Source: Streptomyces albiflavescens (GTDB lineage: Bacteria; Actinomycetota; Actinomycetes; Streptomycetales; Streptomycetaceae). Taken from it: DNA of 64,000 nt. Of the stretch, positions 25,961 through 34,626 are shown in pieces. The DNA is taken from assembly GCF_014645835.1 (NCBI RefSeq), contig NZ_BMMM01000009.1, forward strand, positions 359,166-423,165, in the 5' to 3' direction. The first letter of the stretch is position 1, and each line of letters begins with the position of its first letter. The notes beneath the pieces are model-generated. The model was given only the letters and a program-made list of their open reading frames with translations, was not told the origin of the DNA and ran no database searches. Made by a program: the position numbers and the translations under genes.

Positions 25961-27082
25961 ATGACCGGCACGCCCGCGCCCTTCACCGCCGACGACTACG
26001 AGGCACGCATGCGGCGCGCGGCCGAGGCAGCCGCGGACGCCGGGCTCGCCGGCGTCCTGGTGGCGCCAGGGCCCGATCTGGTGTGGCTGACGGGGTATCG
26101 GCCGGTGGAGACCGAGCGGCTCACTCTGCTGGTGCTGAGGGCAGGAGAGGATCCGGTCCTGGTCGTGCCCACTCTGGAGGCGCCCGACGCGGCCAAGGCG
26201 ACCGGCGCGCCCGCACTGACTCTCCGCGACTGGACGGACGGCAAGGACCCGTATGAGGCGACCGCCTCCCTCCTTGCCCCCGAGGGACGCTTCGGCGTCA
26301 GCGACAACGCCTGGGCCCTGCATCTGCTCGGCCTCCAGAAGCGGCTGCCGGACTCGCGCCACGTCGCCCTCACCGAGGCCCTGCCGATGCTGCGGGCCGT
26401 CAAGGACGCGGCCGAACTGGAGCGGTTGGCGGCCGCGGGAGCGGCCGCAGACGCAACGTTCGAGGAGATCCGGAGGGTTCCCTTCGTCGGCCGCAGGGAG
26501 GCCGACGTGGCCGCCGACATCGCCGATCTGCTGCGGCGGTTCGGCCACTCCCAGGTCGACTTCACCATCGTCGCCTCGGGGCCGAACGGCGCCAACCCGC
26601 ACCACGAGGCCGAGGACCGGATCATCCAGCGCGGCGACATGGTCGTCCTGGACTTCGGCGGCCTCAAGGACGGCTACGGCTCCGACACCTCCCGCACGGT
26701 CCACGTCGGCGAACCGGACGACGAGGAGCGCAAGGTGTACGACATCGTGCGCGCGGCCCAGGAGGCGGGGTTCCGCGCGGTGCGGCCGGGAGTGGCGTGC
26801 CAGGACGTCGACCGGGCGGCCCGCGAGGTGATCACCGAGGCCGGCTACGGCGAGTACTTCATCCACCGCACCGGGCACGGCATCGGCGTCACCACCCACG
26901 AACCGCCCTACATGATCGAGGGCGAACAGCAGCCCCTCGTGCCCGGAATGTGCTTCTCCGTGGAGCCGGGCATCTATCTGCCCGGCCGCTTCGGGGTGCG
27001 CATCGAGGACATCGTGACGGTGACCGAGGACGGCGGACGCCGCCTCAACACCACCTCCCGTGAACTGGTGATCGTCGACTGA
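25961..27082 (+). CDS. M24 metallopeptidase (Xaa-Pro aminopeptidase-like)
   Basis: This 373-residue protein has an N-terminal creatinase-type domain (1-130) and a pita-bread M24 catalytic domain. Metal ligands are visible as Asp in VVLDFGG and GYGSDTSRT, His in HRTGHGIG, Glu in SVEPGIY and Glu in RIEDIV. Substrate-site residues HEPPYMIEG are also kept. It should cleave an N-terminal Xaa-Pro bond or a related small substrate in the cytoplasm. ATG 25961 follows GGAGG by five bases. It is followed by a kinase-like gene that could be co-transcribed. Confidence 0.9.
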   Translation: MTGTPAPFTADDYEARMRRAAEAAADAGLAGVLVAPGPDLVWLTGYRPVETERLTLLVLRAGEDPVLVVPTLEAPDAAKATGAPALTLRDWTDGKDPYEATASLLAPEGRFGVSDNAWALHLLGLQKRLPDSRHVALTEALPMLRAVKDAAELERLAAAGAAADATFEEIRRVPFVGRREADVAADIADLLRRFGHSQVDFTIVASGPNGANPHHEAEDRIIQRGDMVVLDFGGLKDGYGSDTSRTVHVGEPDDEERKVYDIVRAAQEAGFRAVRPGVACQDVDRAAREVITEAGYGEYFIHRTGHGIGVTTHEPPYMIEGEQQPLVPGMCFSVEPGIYLPGRFGVRIEDIVTVTEDGGRRLNTTSRELVIVD

Positions 27083-27100
27083 CCGACCATCGGCAGCATT

Positions 27101-27124
27101 CCCCAAGGCCCCAAGGCCCCAAGG
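27101..27124 (+). repeat. Three 8-bp CCCCAAGG tandem repeats
   Basis: CCCCAAGG occurs three times in a row between the M24 peptidase stop and the phosphotransferase start at 27148. A short slippage-prone tract that slightly varies the spacing of the two genes. Confidence 0.7.
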
Positions 27125-27147
27125 CCCCCAACGACAACGGCGCGACC

Positions 27148-28092
27148 ATGACCCAGGCACCGACACCGAGCGCGGACACCGTCCGCCGACTGGTCCGTTC
27201 GCTGGTCGCCGACGGCCTTGCGGCGGGAGCGGGACCCGACGTCCGGCCCGTCGCCGAGGGCGGTGAGCACTCCACCTGGTGGGTCGGCACGCGCCATGTG
27301 CTGCGACTCGCCCAGGACCGCGACGCCTCCGTACTCCAGCGTCGCGAACTGCGGTTGCGCGACCTTGTCCGTCCGCACATCGGAGTCCCGGTCCCGGTGA
27401 GTGTCGCGCACGGCGAATGGGCGAGCGGACTGAGCTGCACCCTGGACACCAGGCTGCCCGGCGTCTCCGGCGAGAAGCAGGCTGTCTCGGCCGTCGGTGA
27501 GGCAGACCTGGCGGGACTGCTCACGGGGCTGCGCGAAGTGCCGGTACGCCAGGCCGAGGCGCTCGGCGTACCGCGCGCCGCGCCGCGCTCCCTGGAGGAG
27601 CTGCGGACGGCCGCCGCGCACGCGGCCGAGGAACTCGCCGCCGCCGAGGAGTTCGACCCCGCCCGCCTGGCCCAGCTCACCGCGCCCGCGGCCCTCCAAC
27701 TCGCCGCGCAGCCCGCCGCGGCGATCCTCGTGCACCACGACCTCAAGGGCGAACACCTCATGGTCAGCGCCGACGGCCGGGTACGCGGCGTCCTCGACTG
27801 GGCCGACGCGGTGATCGGCGACCCCGCCGAGGACATCGCCGGGCTCGCGATCGCCGTCGGCGCCCCCGCGGCCGTACGCGCCGCCACGCTCGCCGGCTAC
27901 GGCCCCCGTCCCTGCCTGCGCGGCCTGTGGCTGTCCCGCTGCGACACCGTGATCCGCCTCGCCGATCGCCTTCATGGCCGCCGCGACGACAGTCCCGTCC
28001 CGCTGCTGGAGACACAACTGCGCCGCGCCTGGGAGGCGATCCTGCTGGAACGGGTCACCGATCTGCGGGACGGGCTGGACGAGACGCCGTAG
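27148..28092 (+). CDS. Aminoglycoside phosphotransferase (APH)-family kinase-like protein
   Basis: This 314-residue protein has an APH fold: a Gly-rich EGGEHSTWWVG, an ATP-binding Arg/Lys region, the Brenner-type motif HHDLKGEHLM (usual HxDxxxxN) and DWADAVIGDPAEDIAG. The catalytic Asp is in HHD; the Asn position of the loop is a His, which may alter metal binding. The substrate is unknown; family members phosphorylate antibiotics, choline, homoserine or cofactor precursors. It starts 65 bases after the M24 gene. Its stop is 121 bases before the convergent treZ. Confidence 0.8.
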   Translation: MTQAPTPSADTVRRLVRSLVADGLAAGAGPDVRPVAEGGEHSTWWVGTRHVLRLAQDRDASVLQRRELRLRDLVRPHIGVPVPVSVAHGEWASGLSCTLDTRLPGVSGEKQAVSAVGEADLAGLLTGLREVPVRQAEALGVPRAAPRSLEELRTAAAHAAEELAAAEEFDPARLAQLTAPAALQLAAQPAAAILVHHDLKGEHLMVSADGRVRGVLDWADAVIGDPAEDIAGLAIAVGAPAAVRAATLAGYGPRPCLRGLWLSRCDTVIRLADRLHGRRDDSPVPLLETQLRRAWEAILLERVTDLRDGLDETP

Positions 28093-28213
28093 GTGAGGGG
28101 GCCTGGCCGGAGGGCTGGGCCGGGGCCGCGCGGGAGGCGTCATGTTTGGTCGCGCGTCGCATGCTGTGCCTGGGCGCCGCACGCCGTCCGTGGCACCGCC
28201 GACGGCGAGCGCC

Positions 28214-29959
28214 TCACGCCTGCGTCAGCACCACGCACGACTCGCCCGGCACCCTCAACACCCCGTCCCCGTCCGGCGCTTCGACGGGCTCCCAGGCGGC
28301 CAGCACGCGCGCGTGGCGGATGCCGAGAGGGATTGCCGCGGTCTCCTTGGCGAGATTGACAGCCACCCGGACGTCACCGCGCCGCAGAGCCAGCCAGCGG
28401 GCCTGCGCGTCGTGGGCGACTCTGACCGCCGCGAGATCGGGGTCCGAGAGGTCGGCCTGACGGCGGCGCAGGGCGATCAGGTCGCGGTACCAGGCCAGTA
28501 CGCGCGCGTGGACTGCCTTTTCGGGTTCCGACCAGTCGAGGCAGGAGCGGTCCCGGGTCGCCGGGTCCTGCGGGTCGGGGACGTCCTCCTCGGCCCAGCC
28601 GTGCGCCGCGAACTCACGGCGCCTGCCCCGCCGTACGGCCTCGGCGAGCTCGGGATCGGTGTGGTCGGTGAAGAACTGCCAGGGCGTGCCCGCGGCCCAC
28701 TCCTCGCCCATGAAGAGCATCGGCGTGAAGGGCGCGGTGAGCGTCAGCGCGGCGGCGCAGGCCAGCAGCCCGGGGGAGAGGGAGGCCGAGAGCCGGTCGC
28801 CCTGGGCGCGGTTGCCGATCTGGTCGTGGGTCTGGGCGTAGCCCAGCAGGCGGTGTGCCGAGACGCGGGTGCGGTCCAGCGGGCGGCCGTGAGAGCGCCC
28901 GCGGAAGCTGGAGTACGTGCCGTCGTGGAAGTAGCCCGACGTAATCGTTTTCGCCAGCGCCGTGAACGGGGCGCGTGCGAAGTCCGCGTAATAGCCCTGT
29001 GCCTCGCCGGTCAGCGCGGTGTGCAGCGCGTGATGGAAGTCGTCGTTCCATTGGGCGTGCATCCCGAGACCGCCCTCCTCGCGCGGAGTGACGGTTCGAG
29101 GGTCGTTCACGTCGGACTCGGCGATCAGGAAGAGCGGCCGGCCGAGGTCGTCGGCGAGCGCGTCCACGGCCGTCGAGAGCTGCTCCAGGAAGTGCACCGC
29201 GCGCGTGTCGCGCAGTGCGTGCACCGCGTCCAGGCGCAGCCCGTCGAGCCGGTAGTCGCGCAGCCACGCCAGCGCGCTGCCGACGAAATACGCGCGCACC
29301 TCGTCCGAACCGGGCGCGTCCAGGTTCACGGCGGAGCCCCAGGGCGTCTGGTGGGTGTCCGTGAAGTACGGCCCGAACGCGGGCAGGTGGTTGCCGGAGG
29401 GGCCGAGGTGGTTGTGCACGACGTCGAGGACGACACCCAGACCGACTTCGTGCGCCCGGTCGACAAAGCGCTTCAGCGCCTCGGGACCGCCATAAGGTTC
29501 ATGCACGGCCCACGGCGAGACGCCCTCGTACCCCCAGCCGTGCCGCCCCGGGAAGGGGCACAACGGCATCAACTCGACGTGGGTGACGCCCAGTTCCGCC
29601 AGGTGGCCGAGTCGCTCGGCGGCCGCGTCCAGTGTGCCCTCGGGCGTGTACGTTCCCACGTGCAGCTCGTACAGGACCGCGCCCGGCAGCGGGCGTCCCG
29701 CCCATTCGGTGCGCCAGTCGTAGCGCCCCTGGTCGACCACCGCACTCAGCCCGTCGGGACCGTCCGGCTGGCGCCGCGAGCGGGGATCGGGCAGCACGGG
29801 GCCGTCGTCCACCGCGAACCCGTACCGCGTCCCGTCCTGCGCGTCCGCGTCACCTGTCCACCACCCCGTACGCTCCCGATCGCGCTCCAACGCGCGCGTG
29901 GCGCCCGCGCAGTGGAGCGTCACCCGGTCGGCCTGCGGTGCCCACACATCGAACCGCAC
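28214..29959 (-). CDS. Malto-oligosyltrehalose trehalohydrolase TreZ
   Basis: This 581-residue GH13 enzyme releases trehalose from the reducing end of maltooligosyl-trehalose made by TreY. Visible are an N-terminal CBM48-like domain (MRFDVWAPQADRV), DVVHNHLGPSGN, the catalytic Asp in LRLDAVHAL, the catalytic Glu in LIAESDVN and the transition-state Asp in THDQIGNR. The C-terminal beta domain is intact. It belongs to the treZ/treY/glgX set spread over this minus strand. The start ATG at 29959 has normal spacing to the divergent FHA gene. Confidence 0.94.
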   Translation of the reverse strand: MRFDVWAPQADRVTLHCAGATRALERDRERTGWWTGDADAQDGTRYGFAVDDGPVLPDPRSRRQPDGPDGLSAVVDQGRYDWRTEWAGRPLPGAVLYELHVGTYTPEGTLDAAAERLGHLAELGVTHVELMPLCPFPGRHGWGYEGVSPWAVHEPYGGPEALKRFVDRAHEVGLGVVLDVVHNHLGPSGNHLPAFGPYFTDTHQTPWGSAVNLDAPGSDEVRAYFVGSALAWLRDYRLDGLRLDAVHALRDTRAVHFLEQLSTAVDALADDLGRPLFLIAESDVNDPRTVTPREEGGLGMHAQWNDDFHHALHTALTGEAQGYYADFARAPFTALAKTITSGYFHDGTYSSFRGRSHGRPLDRTRVSAHRLLGYAQTHDQIGNRAQGDRLSASLSPGLLACAAALTLTAPFTPMLFMGEEWAAGTPWQFFTDHTDPELAEAVRRGRRREFAAHGWAEEDVPDPQDPATRDRSCLDWSEPEKAVHARVLAWYRDLIALRRRQADLSDPDLAAVRVAHDAQARWLALRRGDVRVAVNLAKETAAIPLGIRHARVLAAWEPVEAPDGDGVLRVPGESCVVLTQA

Positions 29960-30152
29960 AGACGGTTCCCCCTTGTCAGCTCACCGTGACGTAGCTTGTC
30001 CATGGTGCTTCACATGAGATCAATTCGCTTTCGAATCCACCCTTTTGCCGCGTGTTTGCCGCCCTCTTGTCACGCGGAACGCTCCGTCCGGCCGCAGCGG
30101 CCGTTTCCGTGTTTTCTGGACACCCCGCTCTCGCTGCCCGACAATCGCCAGG

Positions 30153-30704
30153 GTGACGTCGTCTTTCGAGTTCCACACGTACCCCGCGCGGCTGTCCGAC
30201 GCGGAGCGCGACCGGGCGCTCAAGGCGCTCCGTGACGGCGTCGCCCTCGGTCGCCTCTCGCACGACACGTTCATCCGACGCATGGAGTTGGCGCTCGCTG
30301 CCCGCAGGTCCGACGAACTCGCCGTGCTCACGGCCGACCTGCCCACCGAGGGCCGCTGGTCGAAGCTGGTGTTCGGCACTGTGGAAGCGGTCTCCGGCTT
30401 CACCGTACGAGTGCGCAGGGCTTGGCAGGCCGAGCGGCTCCCGAAGTTGTTGCTGCCCCATCCGGGCAGCCTGTACCCGCTGCGCATCGGTCGTGACCCC
30501 GCCAGCGGACTGCGGCTCAATCACGAGACGGTGTCCCGGGTACATGCCGAACTGAGCCGGCAGGGTGGCGTGTGGGTGCTGCGCGACCTGGGCTCGACGA
30601 ACGGCACGACCGTCAACGGACGGCGCGTCATCGGCGCCGCCGTCGTCAGGGACGGCGATCAGATCGGCTTCGGGCGGATGATGTTCCGCCTCGCGTCGGA
30701 GTGA
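30153..30704 (+). CDS. DUF1707-FHA domain protein
   Basis: This 183-residue protein has an N-terminal DUF1707 domain (residues 4-55, LSDAERDRALKALRDG with RLSHDTFIRRMELAL) and a C-terminal FHA domain (about 85-183) with SRVHAEL and LGSTNGTTVNG. FHA domains read phosphothreonine peptides; DUF1707 is common on actinobacterial signalling and membrane proteins. The start is taken as GTG 30153 with a weak RBS (CCAGG); an upstream in-frame start would add an Arg-rich stretch without domain support. It is followed by unusual tandem repeats that resemble its own 3' end. Confidence 0.82.
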   Translation: MTSSFEFHTYPARLSDAERDRALKALRDGVALGRLSHDTFIRRMELALAARRSDELAVLTADLPTEGRWSKLVFGTVEAVSGFTVRVRRAWQAERLPKLLLPHPGSLYPLRIGRDPASGLRLNHETVSRVHAELSRQGGVWVLRDLGSTNGTTVNGRRVIGAAVVRDGDQIGFGRMMFRLASE

Positions 30705-30917
30705 ACCGTGGCGTTGCGGCTGAACGGTGGCGTTGCGGCTGAACCACGGCGTTGCGGGCTCGCGGCGGAGCGAGTCCTCCGCCCTGTGTCGGAACGATTC
30801 CTGATGATCCGCCTTGCGTGGGAGCGACTCCTGATGATCGGCCTTGCGTGCGAGCGACTCCTGATGATCAGCCTGGCGTCGGCGCGAGTCTGACGTTCCG
30901 TTTCGCGTCGGACAGCC
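30705..30917 (+). repeat. Degenerate 30-bp tandem repeats echoing the FHA gene 3' end
   Basis: Three clear units (30801-30830, 30831-30860, 30861-30890) of the form CTGATGATCN-GCCTTGCGTN-NGAGCGACTC follow a more diverged unit at 30771-30800. They match the last coding bases of the FHA gene (30677-30704) apart from a three-base deletion. A 19-base repeat unit GTGGCGTTGCGGCTGAAC is also duplicated at about 30708-30745. The region carries no supported gene. Confidence 0.72.
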
Positions 30918-31015
30918 CCGGTCCCACCGACCTCTGGCCTGGGATTCACCCACCGCTTTCCTCGATATCCCTTGCGTTCCGCAGTGTTGACGTACCCCCG
31001 GAGCCGTGACTGACT

Positions 31016-32425
31016 GTGCGTACACCATGCACATCAGGTGAACCGACGGCACCACATAAGTGGAGGTGTGCCCTGCCGCCACTCCTCCGCTACCCGACTG
31101 TGGACGAGCTGGGCGCCCGTGCGGCCGCGCTCGTCGCCCGCCGTCCGAGGGACGCCCGGCTGCGCCGCGTGGGCACCTCGCGGGCGGGGACGCCGTTGTG
31201 GCTGTTGTCCGTCGGACACGGCACTCGCCAGGTCCTTGTCGTCGCGGGACCGCACGCCAACGAACCCGTCGGCGGTGCCACGGCCCTGCGCCTCGCCGAG
31301 CGGGCGCTCGCCGACCCCCGGTTGACCGAGGGGGCGGACGCCACCTGGAACCTGCTGCTGTGCCTCGATCCCGACGGCTCGCGCCGCAACGAGGCCTGGC
31401 TGTCGGGCCCGTACACCCTCGGCCAGTACTTCCGGCACTTCTTCCGGCCCGGCTTCCTGGAACAGCCCGAATGGCTGCCCGAGGGCGCGGACGGGGCCAC
31501 CCTCCCGGAGACCCGCGCCCTCCTCGACCTCCAGGACGAACTGCGGCCCTTTTTGCAGTGCTCCCTGCACGGCGTCGACGTCGGCGGCGCCTTCGTCGAG
31601 CTGACCCGCGAACTGCCCGGCCTCGCCCAGCGCGTCGCACACACCGCTGCGCGCCTCGGTATCCCGCGCGAGCTCGGCCCGTACGACACCCTGTACTGGC
31701 CGGCGCTGGGGCCCGCCGTCTACCGCATCCCGCCGCCGCGCAGGGGCGGCCTGGCCGCCGCCATCACGGAGGCGGCGGTCGAGTCCACCTGGTTCCACCC
31801 GCACTCCTACGGCACGGTGACGGCGGTCGTCGAAGCCCCCATGTGGGGCGTCGCGGCCGTGGAGGACGCCACGCGGCCCGCCGACGCCGACGCGATGCTG
31901 CGCACCATCAGCCGCACGCTGCGCCGCGACACAGGACTCCTGGAGGGCATCCTCGCGCGCGTGCGACCCAGCCTCGGCGCCTCCCCGGACGTGGCCTGCC
32001 TCCTCGCGCCCGTCGACGACTATTTACTGGTCGGCCCCGGACTCGCCGACTCGTGGGACCCCGACGTGTACGACGCCGGTGCACGCCCCCTGCCGCCGCT
32101 CGACACCGCTCGTCTGACGGCACTGCGCCTCGCGGGGCGCCGGGTTGCGCTGCGCACGGCCGGGCTGCTCCACCAGCTCGTGTCCGCCTCCGGGCACGAC
32201 CCGTGCGGCGTGCAGCCGGAGCTCGACCGGCTCCTCGACGAGTGGTGCGCCGACTACCGCGAAGGCTGCGGGGCACGCTGGATCCCTGTCGCCCGTCAGG
32301 TCGAGTACCAGGCGCGTGTGGTGCTCGCCTCGTTCGAACTCGCCGGGCGGCACGCGCCCGTGCGCTCCCGTTCGGGTGAGTCCGGATGGGGTTCGGAGGC
32401 CACGGTGCCGATGCATCTGGAATGA
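31016..32425 (+). CDS. M14-family zinc carboxypeptidase-like protein
   Basis: This 469-residue protein has the M14 zinc site: HANEPVGG (His and Glu ligands, near 81-88), SLHGVDVGG (third His) and a catalytic Glu in AVVEAPMWG. It has no signal peptide, so it is probably cytoplasmic, and the GTG start at 31016 is only weakly supported. Codon 337 is TTA (32024-32026), a bldA-dependent codon. The subtilisin inhibitor gene starts inside its stop codon (ATGA). A close paralogue lies convergent at 32965-34257. Function in the trehalose region is unclear; it could process peptides or amide-linked metabolites. Confidence 0.8.
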   Translation: MRTPCTSGEPTAPHKWRCALPPLLRYPTVDELGARAAALVARRPRDARLRRVGTSRAGTPLWLLSVGHGTRQVLVVAGPHANEPVGGATALRLAERALADPRLTEGADATWNLLLCLDPDGSRRNEAWLSGPYTLGQYFRHFFRPGFLEQPEWLPEGADGATLPETRALLDLQDELRPFLQCSLHGVDVGGAFVELTRELPGLAQRVAHTAARLGIPRELGPYDTLYWPALGPAVYRIPPPRRGGLAAAITEAAVESTWFHPHSYGTVTAVVEAPMWGVAAVEDATRPADADAMLRTISRTLRRDTGLLEGILARVRPSLGASPDVACLLAPVDDYLLVGPGLADSWDPDVYDAGARPLPPLDTARLTALRLAGRRVALRTAGLLHQLVSASGHDPCGVQPELDRLLDEWCADYREGCGARWIPVARQVEYQARVVLASFELAGRHAPVRSRSGESGWGSEATVPMHLE

Positions 32426-32913
32426 CGAAATCCGTTCCGGCGAAGACCGTTCCGGCGAAGACCGTTCCGGCGAAGACGGTTCCGGCGAAGGCCGTTCCAG
32501 CGAAAGCCCTCCGAGCGGTACGTGTGGGCGTGCTCGCTGCGGCCGCTCTCCTCACGGTGGGTGCCGCCCCGGTCCAGGCGGCACCCCAGGGGTCGTTCCC
32601 CGGCAACTGGCTCTACCTCACCGTCACGCCCGGCGACGCCGTCTCCAGCGACACCCCCGGCACCCTGCTTCTCTGTGACCCGCCCCTGGGACACCCGCAC
32701 GCGGCACAGGCCTGCGAGGAACTCCGCGCCGCCGGTGGCGACATCTCCCGGATCCCGCCCAGGGCCGACGCTCTGTGCCCCTTGATCTACGCCCCGGTGA
32801 CCGCGTCGGCCCAGGGCGTATGGGACGGCCGCCCGGTCGCCTACACGCATACCTTCGCGAACTCCTGCGTGATGGTGGCCGAGACGGGAGCGGTGTTCGA
32901 GCCGGCGGACTGA
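32422..32913 (+). CDS. Subtilisin inhibitor-like (SSI, I16) protein
   Basis: This 163-residue protein has a signal peptide with an unusual extended n-region of five VPAKT/VPAKA pentapeptides, then a hydrophobic core (VGVLAAAALLTVG) and cleavage near AQAA. The mature part is a typical SSI: CDPPLGHPHAAQACEELRAA, a reactive-site loop CPLIYAPV and FANSCVMVAE, with four cysteines. The P1 residue would be Leu, giving chymotrypsin/subtilisin-type inhibition. It inhibits extracellular proteases and is known to affect development and the protease cascade. Its start overlaps the M14 gene stop (ATGA). The repeats sit in the DNA as five 15-base units. Confidence 0.9.
   Translation: MTKSVPAKTVPAKTVPAKTVPAKAVPAKALRAVRVGVLAAAALLTVGAAPVQAAPQGSFPGNWLYLTVTPGDAVSSDTPGTLLLCDPPLGHPHAAQACEELRAAGGDISRIPPRADALCPLIYAPVTASAQGVWDGRPVAYTHTFANSCVMVAETGAVFEPAD
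32434..32508 (+). repeat. Five 15-bp tandem repeats in the inhibitor signal region
   Basis: Units GTTCCGGCGAAGACC (and near variants) run from 32434 to 32508, five copies, each coding VPAKT or VPAKA. Copy number changes would alter the n-region of the signal peptide without changing the frame. Confidence 0.85.
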
Positions 32914-32964
32914 CCGGACCGAGTCGGGCGGCGGACCGGTACGCGCGCGTGCCCCTGGAAAACC

Positions 32965-34257
32965 TCACGCCGCGTTCTCGCGCGCGTGGTGGGCCGCCGC
33001 CACCACCGTACGTGCCTGGTGTTCGACCTGGTGCTCCAGTGGCACCCAGCGGGCGCGGAACCGTTCGGCGAACGCGTCGCTCCACGCGGCGACGAGGGCT
33101 TCGAGGCGCTGCGCCTCGCGGTCGTCGGCCTCCTGGAGGACGCGCAGCAGCATCGCGGCGGCCCGCAGTGGGAGCCGGCGGCCGAACGCGTCGACACTGC
33201 CGACGTACGCCATCGTCGTGTCCGGAGGCGGCGTCTGGATCCAGTCGTCGGCGAGGCCCGGCACCAGGTCCAGCGCCCACTTCGCGGCCCGCAGAAGCGG
33301 CCCGTCGGGTCCTGACAGCCGCGGCAGGGCCTCCGTGAGCACCGCCTCCACCTGGAACGCGTCCCGCACCAGTCGGCGCGCCAGTCGCCGCATCGCCGCC
33401 GCGGGGGCGGGGTGCGGTGCCGGATCGTCCACCAGGTCGCTGGCCCACATCGGCACCTCGACGACGGCGGTCAGCCCGCCGTACCGGTGGGCGTGGTACC
33501 AGGTGCTGTGCCGGGCGTCGTCGGGCATGCTCGGGTACGCCGCGTCCGAGCCGGGCGCCGGCATCACATGCACCCCGGGTCCGGAGGCGGGCCAGCCGGC
33601 GGCGTCCGAGGCGGCCGTCTCCACCGGGATGTGCAGCTCCGCCGCGGACTTGGCGAACGGCTCGGCCAGCCCCGGGATGTCCTTGGTCAACTGCACCCAG
33701 CTGCCGCCCAGATCGGTCCCGTGCAGCGTCACCTGGAGGTAGGGCCGCAGCTCGTCGATGACGCGGGTGAGGGCGCGGGTCTCGGGCGGCAGCAGATCCG
33801 GCGGCAGCACGGACGGCGACCACTCCGGCTGCTCGGGGCCGGCCGGACGGAAGAATCCCAGGTGGTAGTCGAGCAGTGTGCGCGGCGCGGGCGTCACATG
33901 CAGGCTCGCCCCGTCCGGGTCCGCGCAGAGCAGGAAGTGCCAGGACGTCTCGGCCCGCAACTTCCGTTCGCGCAGTGTGCGTTCGGCCAGGGACAGCAGG
34001 GTCGAACCGCCCGTCGGTTCGTTCGCGTGGGCGCCCGCCACGACGAGGACCGCACGCCGCGCGTGGCCGACGGACAGCAGGTGAAGGGGTCTGCCCGCGC
34101 GCGAGACGCCCACTTCTCTGAGGACGCACAGGCCGGGTCGGTGAGCCGCCAACGCCCGGGCGGACGAAACGATTTCGGTCACACTGGGGTAGCGCAACTC
34201 CGGCAGGTGACTCACCCCCGACTTGTCCGCCCTGCGTCGCTTTCCGCAGTACTCCAC
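32965..34257 (-). CDS. M14-family zinc carboxypeptidase-like protein, paralogue
   Basis: This 430-residue protein is a paralogue of the gene at 31016: HANEPTGG zinc motif, third His in TLHGTDLGG and catalytic Glu in AVVEVPMWA are all kept. The N-terminal phrase LPELRYPSVTEI parallels the sister protein. An alternative GTG start beginning VSHLPELRYP is possible. It lacks a signal peptide. Its stop faces the subtilisin inhibitor gene (51 bases). The two paralogues flank the inhibitor, suggesting a local duplication and a shared role, possibly peptide trimming. Substrate specificity cannot be read. Confidence 0.8.
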   Translation of the reverse strand: MEYCGKRRRADKSGVSHLPELRYPSVTEIVSSARALAAHRPGLCVLREVGVSRAGRPLHLLSVGHARRAVLVVAGAHANEPTGGSTLLSLAERTLRERKLRAETSWHFLLCADPDGASLHVTPAPRTLLDYHLGFFRPAGPEQPEWSPSVLPPDLLPPETRALTRVIDELRPYLQVTLHGTDLGGSWVQLTKDIPGLAEPFAKSAAELHIPVETAASDAAGWPASGPGVHVMPAPGSDAAYPSMPDDARHSTWYHAHRYGGLTAVVEVPMWASDLVDDPAPHPAPAAAMRRLARRLVRDAFQVEAVLTEALPRLSGPDGPLLRAAKWALDLVPGLADDWIQTPPPDTTMAYVGSVDAFGRRLPLRAAAMLLRVLQEADDREAQRLEALVAAWSDAFAERFRARWVPLEHQVEHQARTVVAAAHHARENAA

Positions 34258-34626
34258 GGACTGAGTGAACTGTCAAGGAGTCGACGGGGCGGCTCCCGGG
34301 GGCGCCAGGTGGCATTCACCGCCGGCAAGGGGGTTGCCGGCTGCTTGCCGGGGAGCGTGCTACGCAGTCCACAGGAACGGTGTGCACCGCCAGAGGACGG
34401 ACTCACCGTCGGTGAGGACTGCGTGGCGCTCTCCGTCGACCTGCCCTGGAGAGTCGGGCCCCGACCGTCTTCCGGCCGGTGCCACCGACGGGTGGTGAGG
34501 GGGCCTGCGCGGATGCGCCCGCTTCACCCGTTCGGCCGTATGGGGGCTGCGGCCCCATCGCATCGGTGGTCGGCTGAGAACTACCGCGCGCGGTCCGGCG
34601 CGCACATCCGATGTGGGAGGCCGCCG
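34258..34626. other. Divergent intergenic region, M14 paralogue and P450
   Basis: No gene is supported in these 369 bases. Two symmetric elements are visible: CTCACCG-T-CGGTGAG (34402-34416) and CCGGCAAG/CTTGCCGG (34322-34329 and 34344-34351). Either could be an operator for the divergent genes. The open plus-strand frame running in from the left has no domain support. Confidence 0.45.

Noticed and set aside
30771..30890. CRISPR array from 30-base repeats
   Set aside because: Units are directly adjacent with no spacers and resemble the neighbouring gene end, so this is a minisatellite.
29976..31640. Minus-strand frame with ADHQESLARK repeats
   Set aside because: It is the complement of the 30-base repeats and the M14 gene; the repeats look protein-like only because the period is a multiple of three.
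33412..34626. Long plus-strand open frame running into the P450 from the left
   Set aside because: It lies antisense to the M14 gene and lacks domain similarity; the GTG at 34627 with GGGAGG is a better start.
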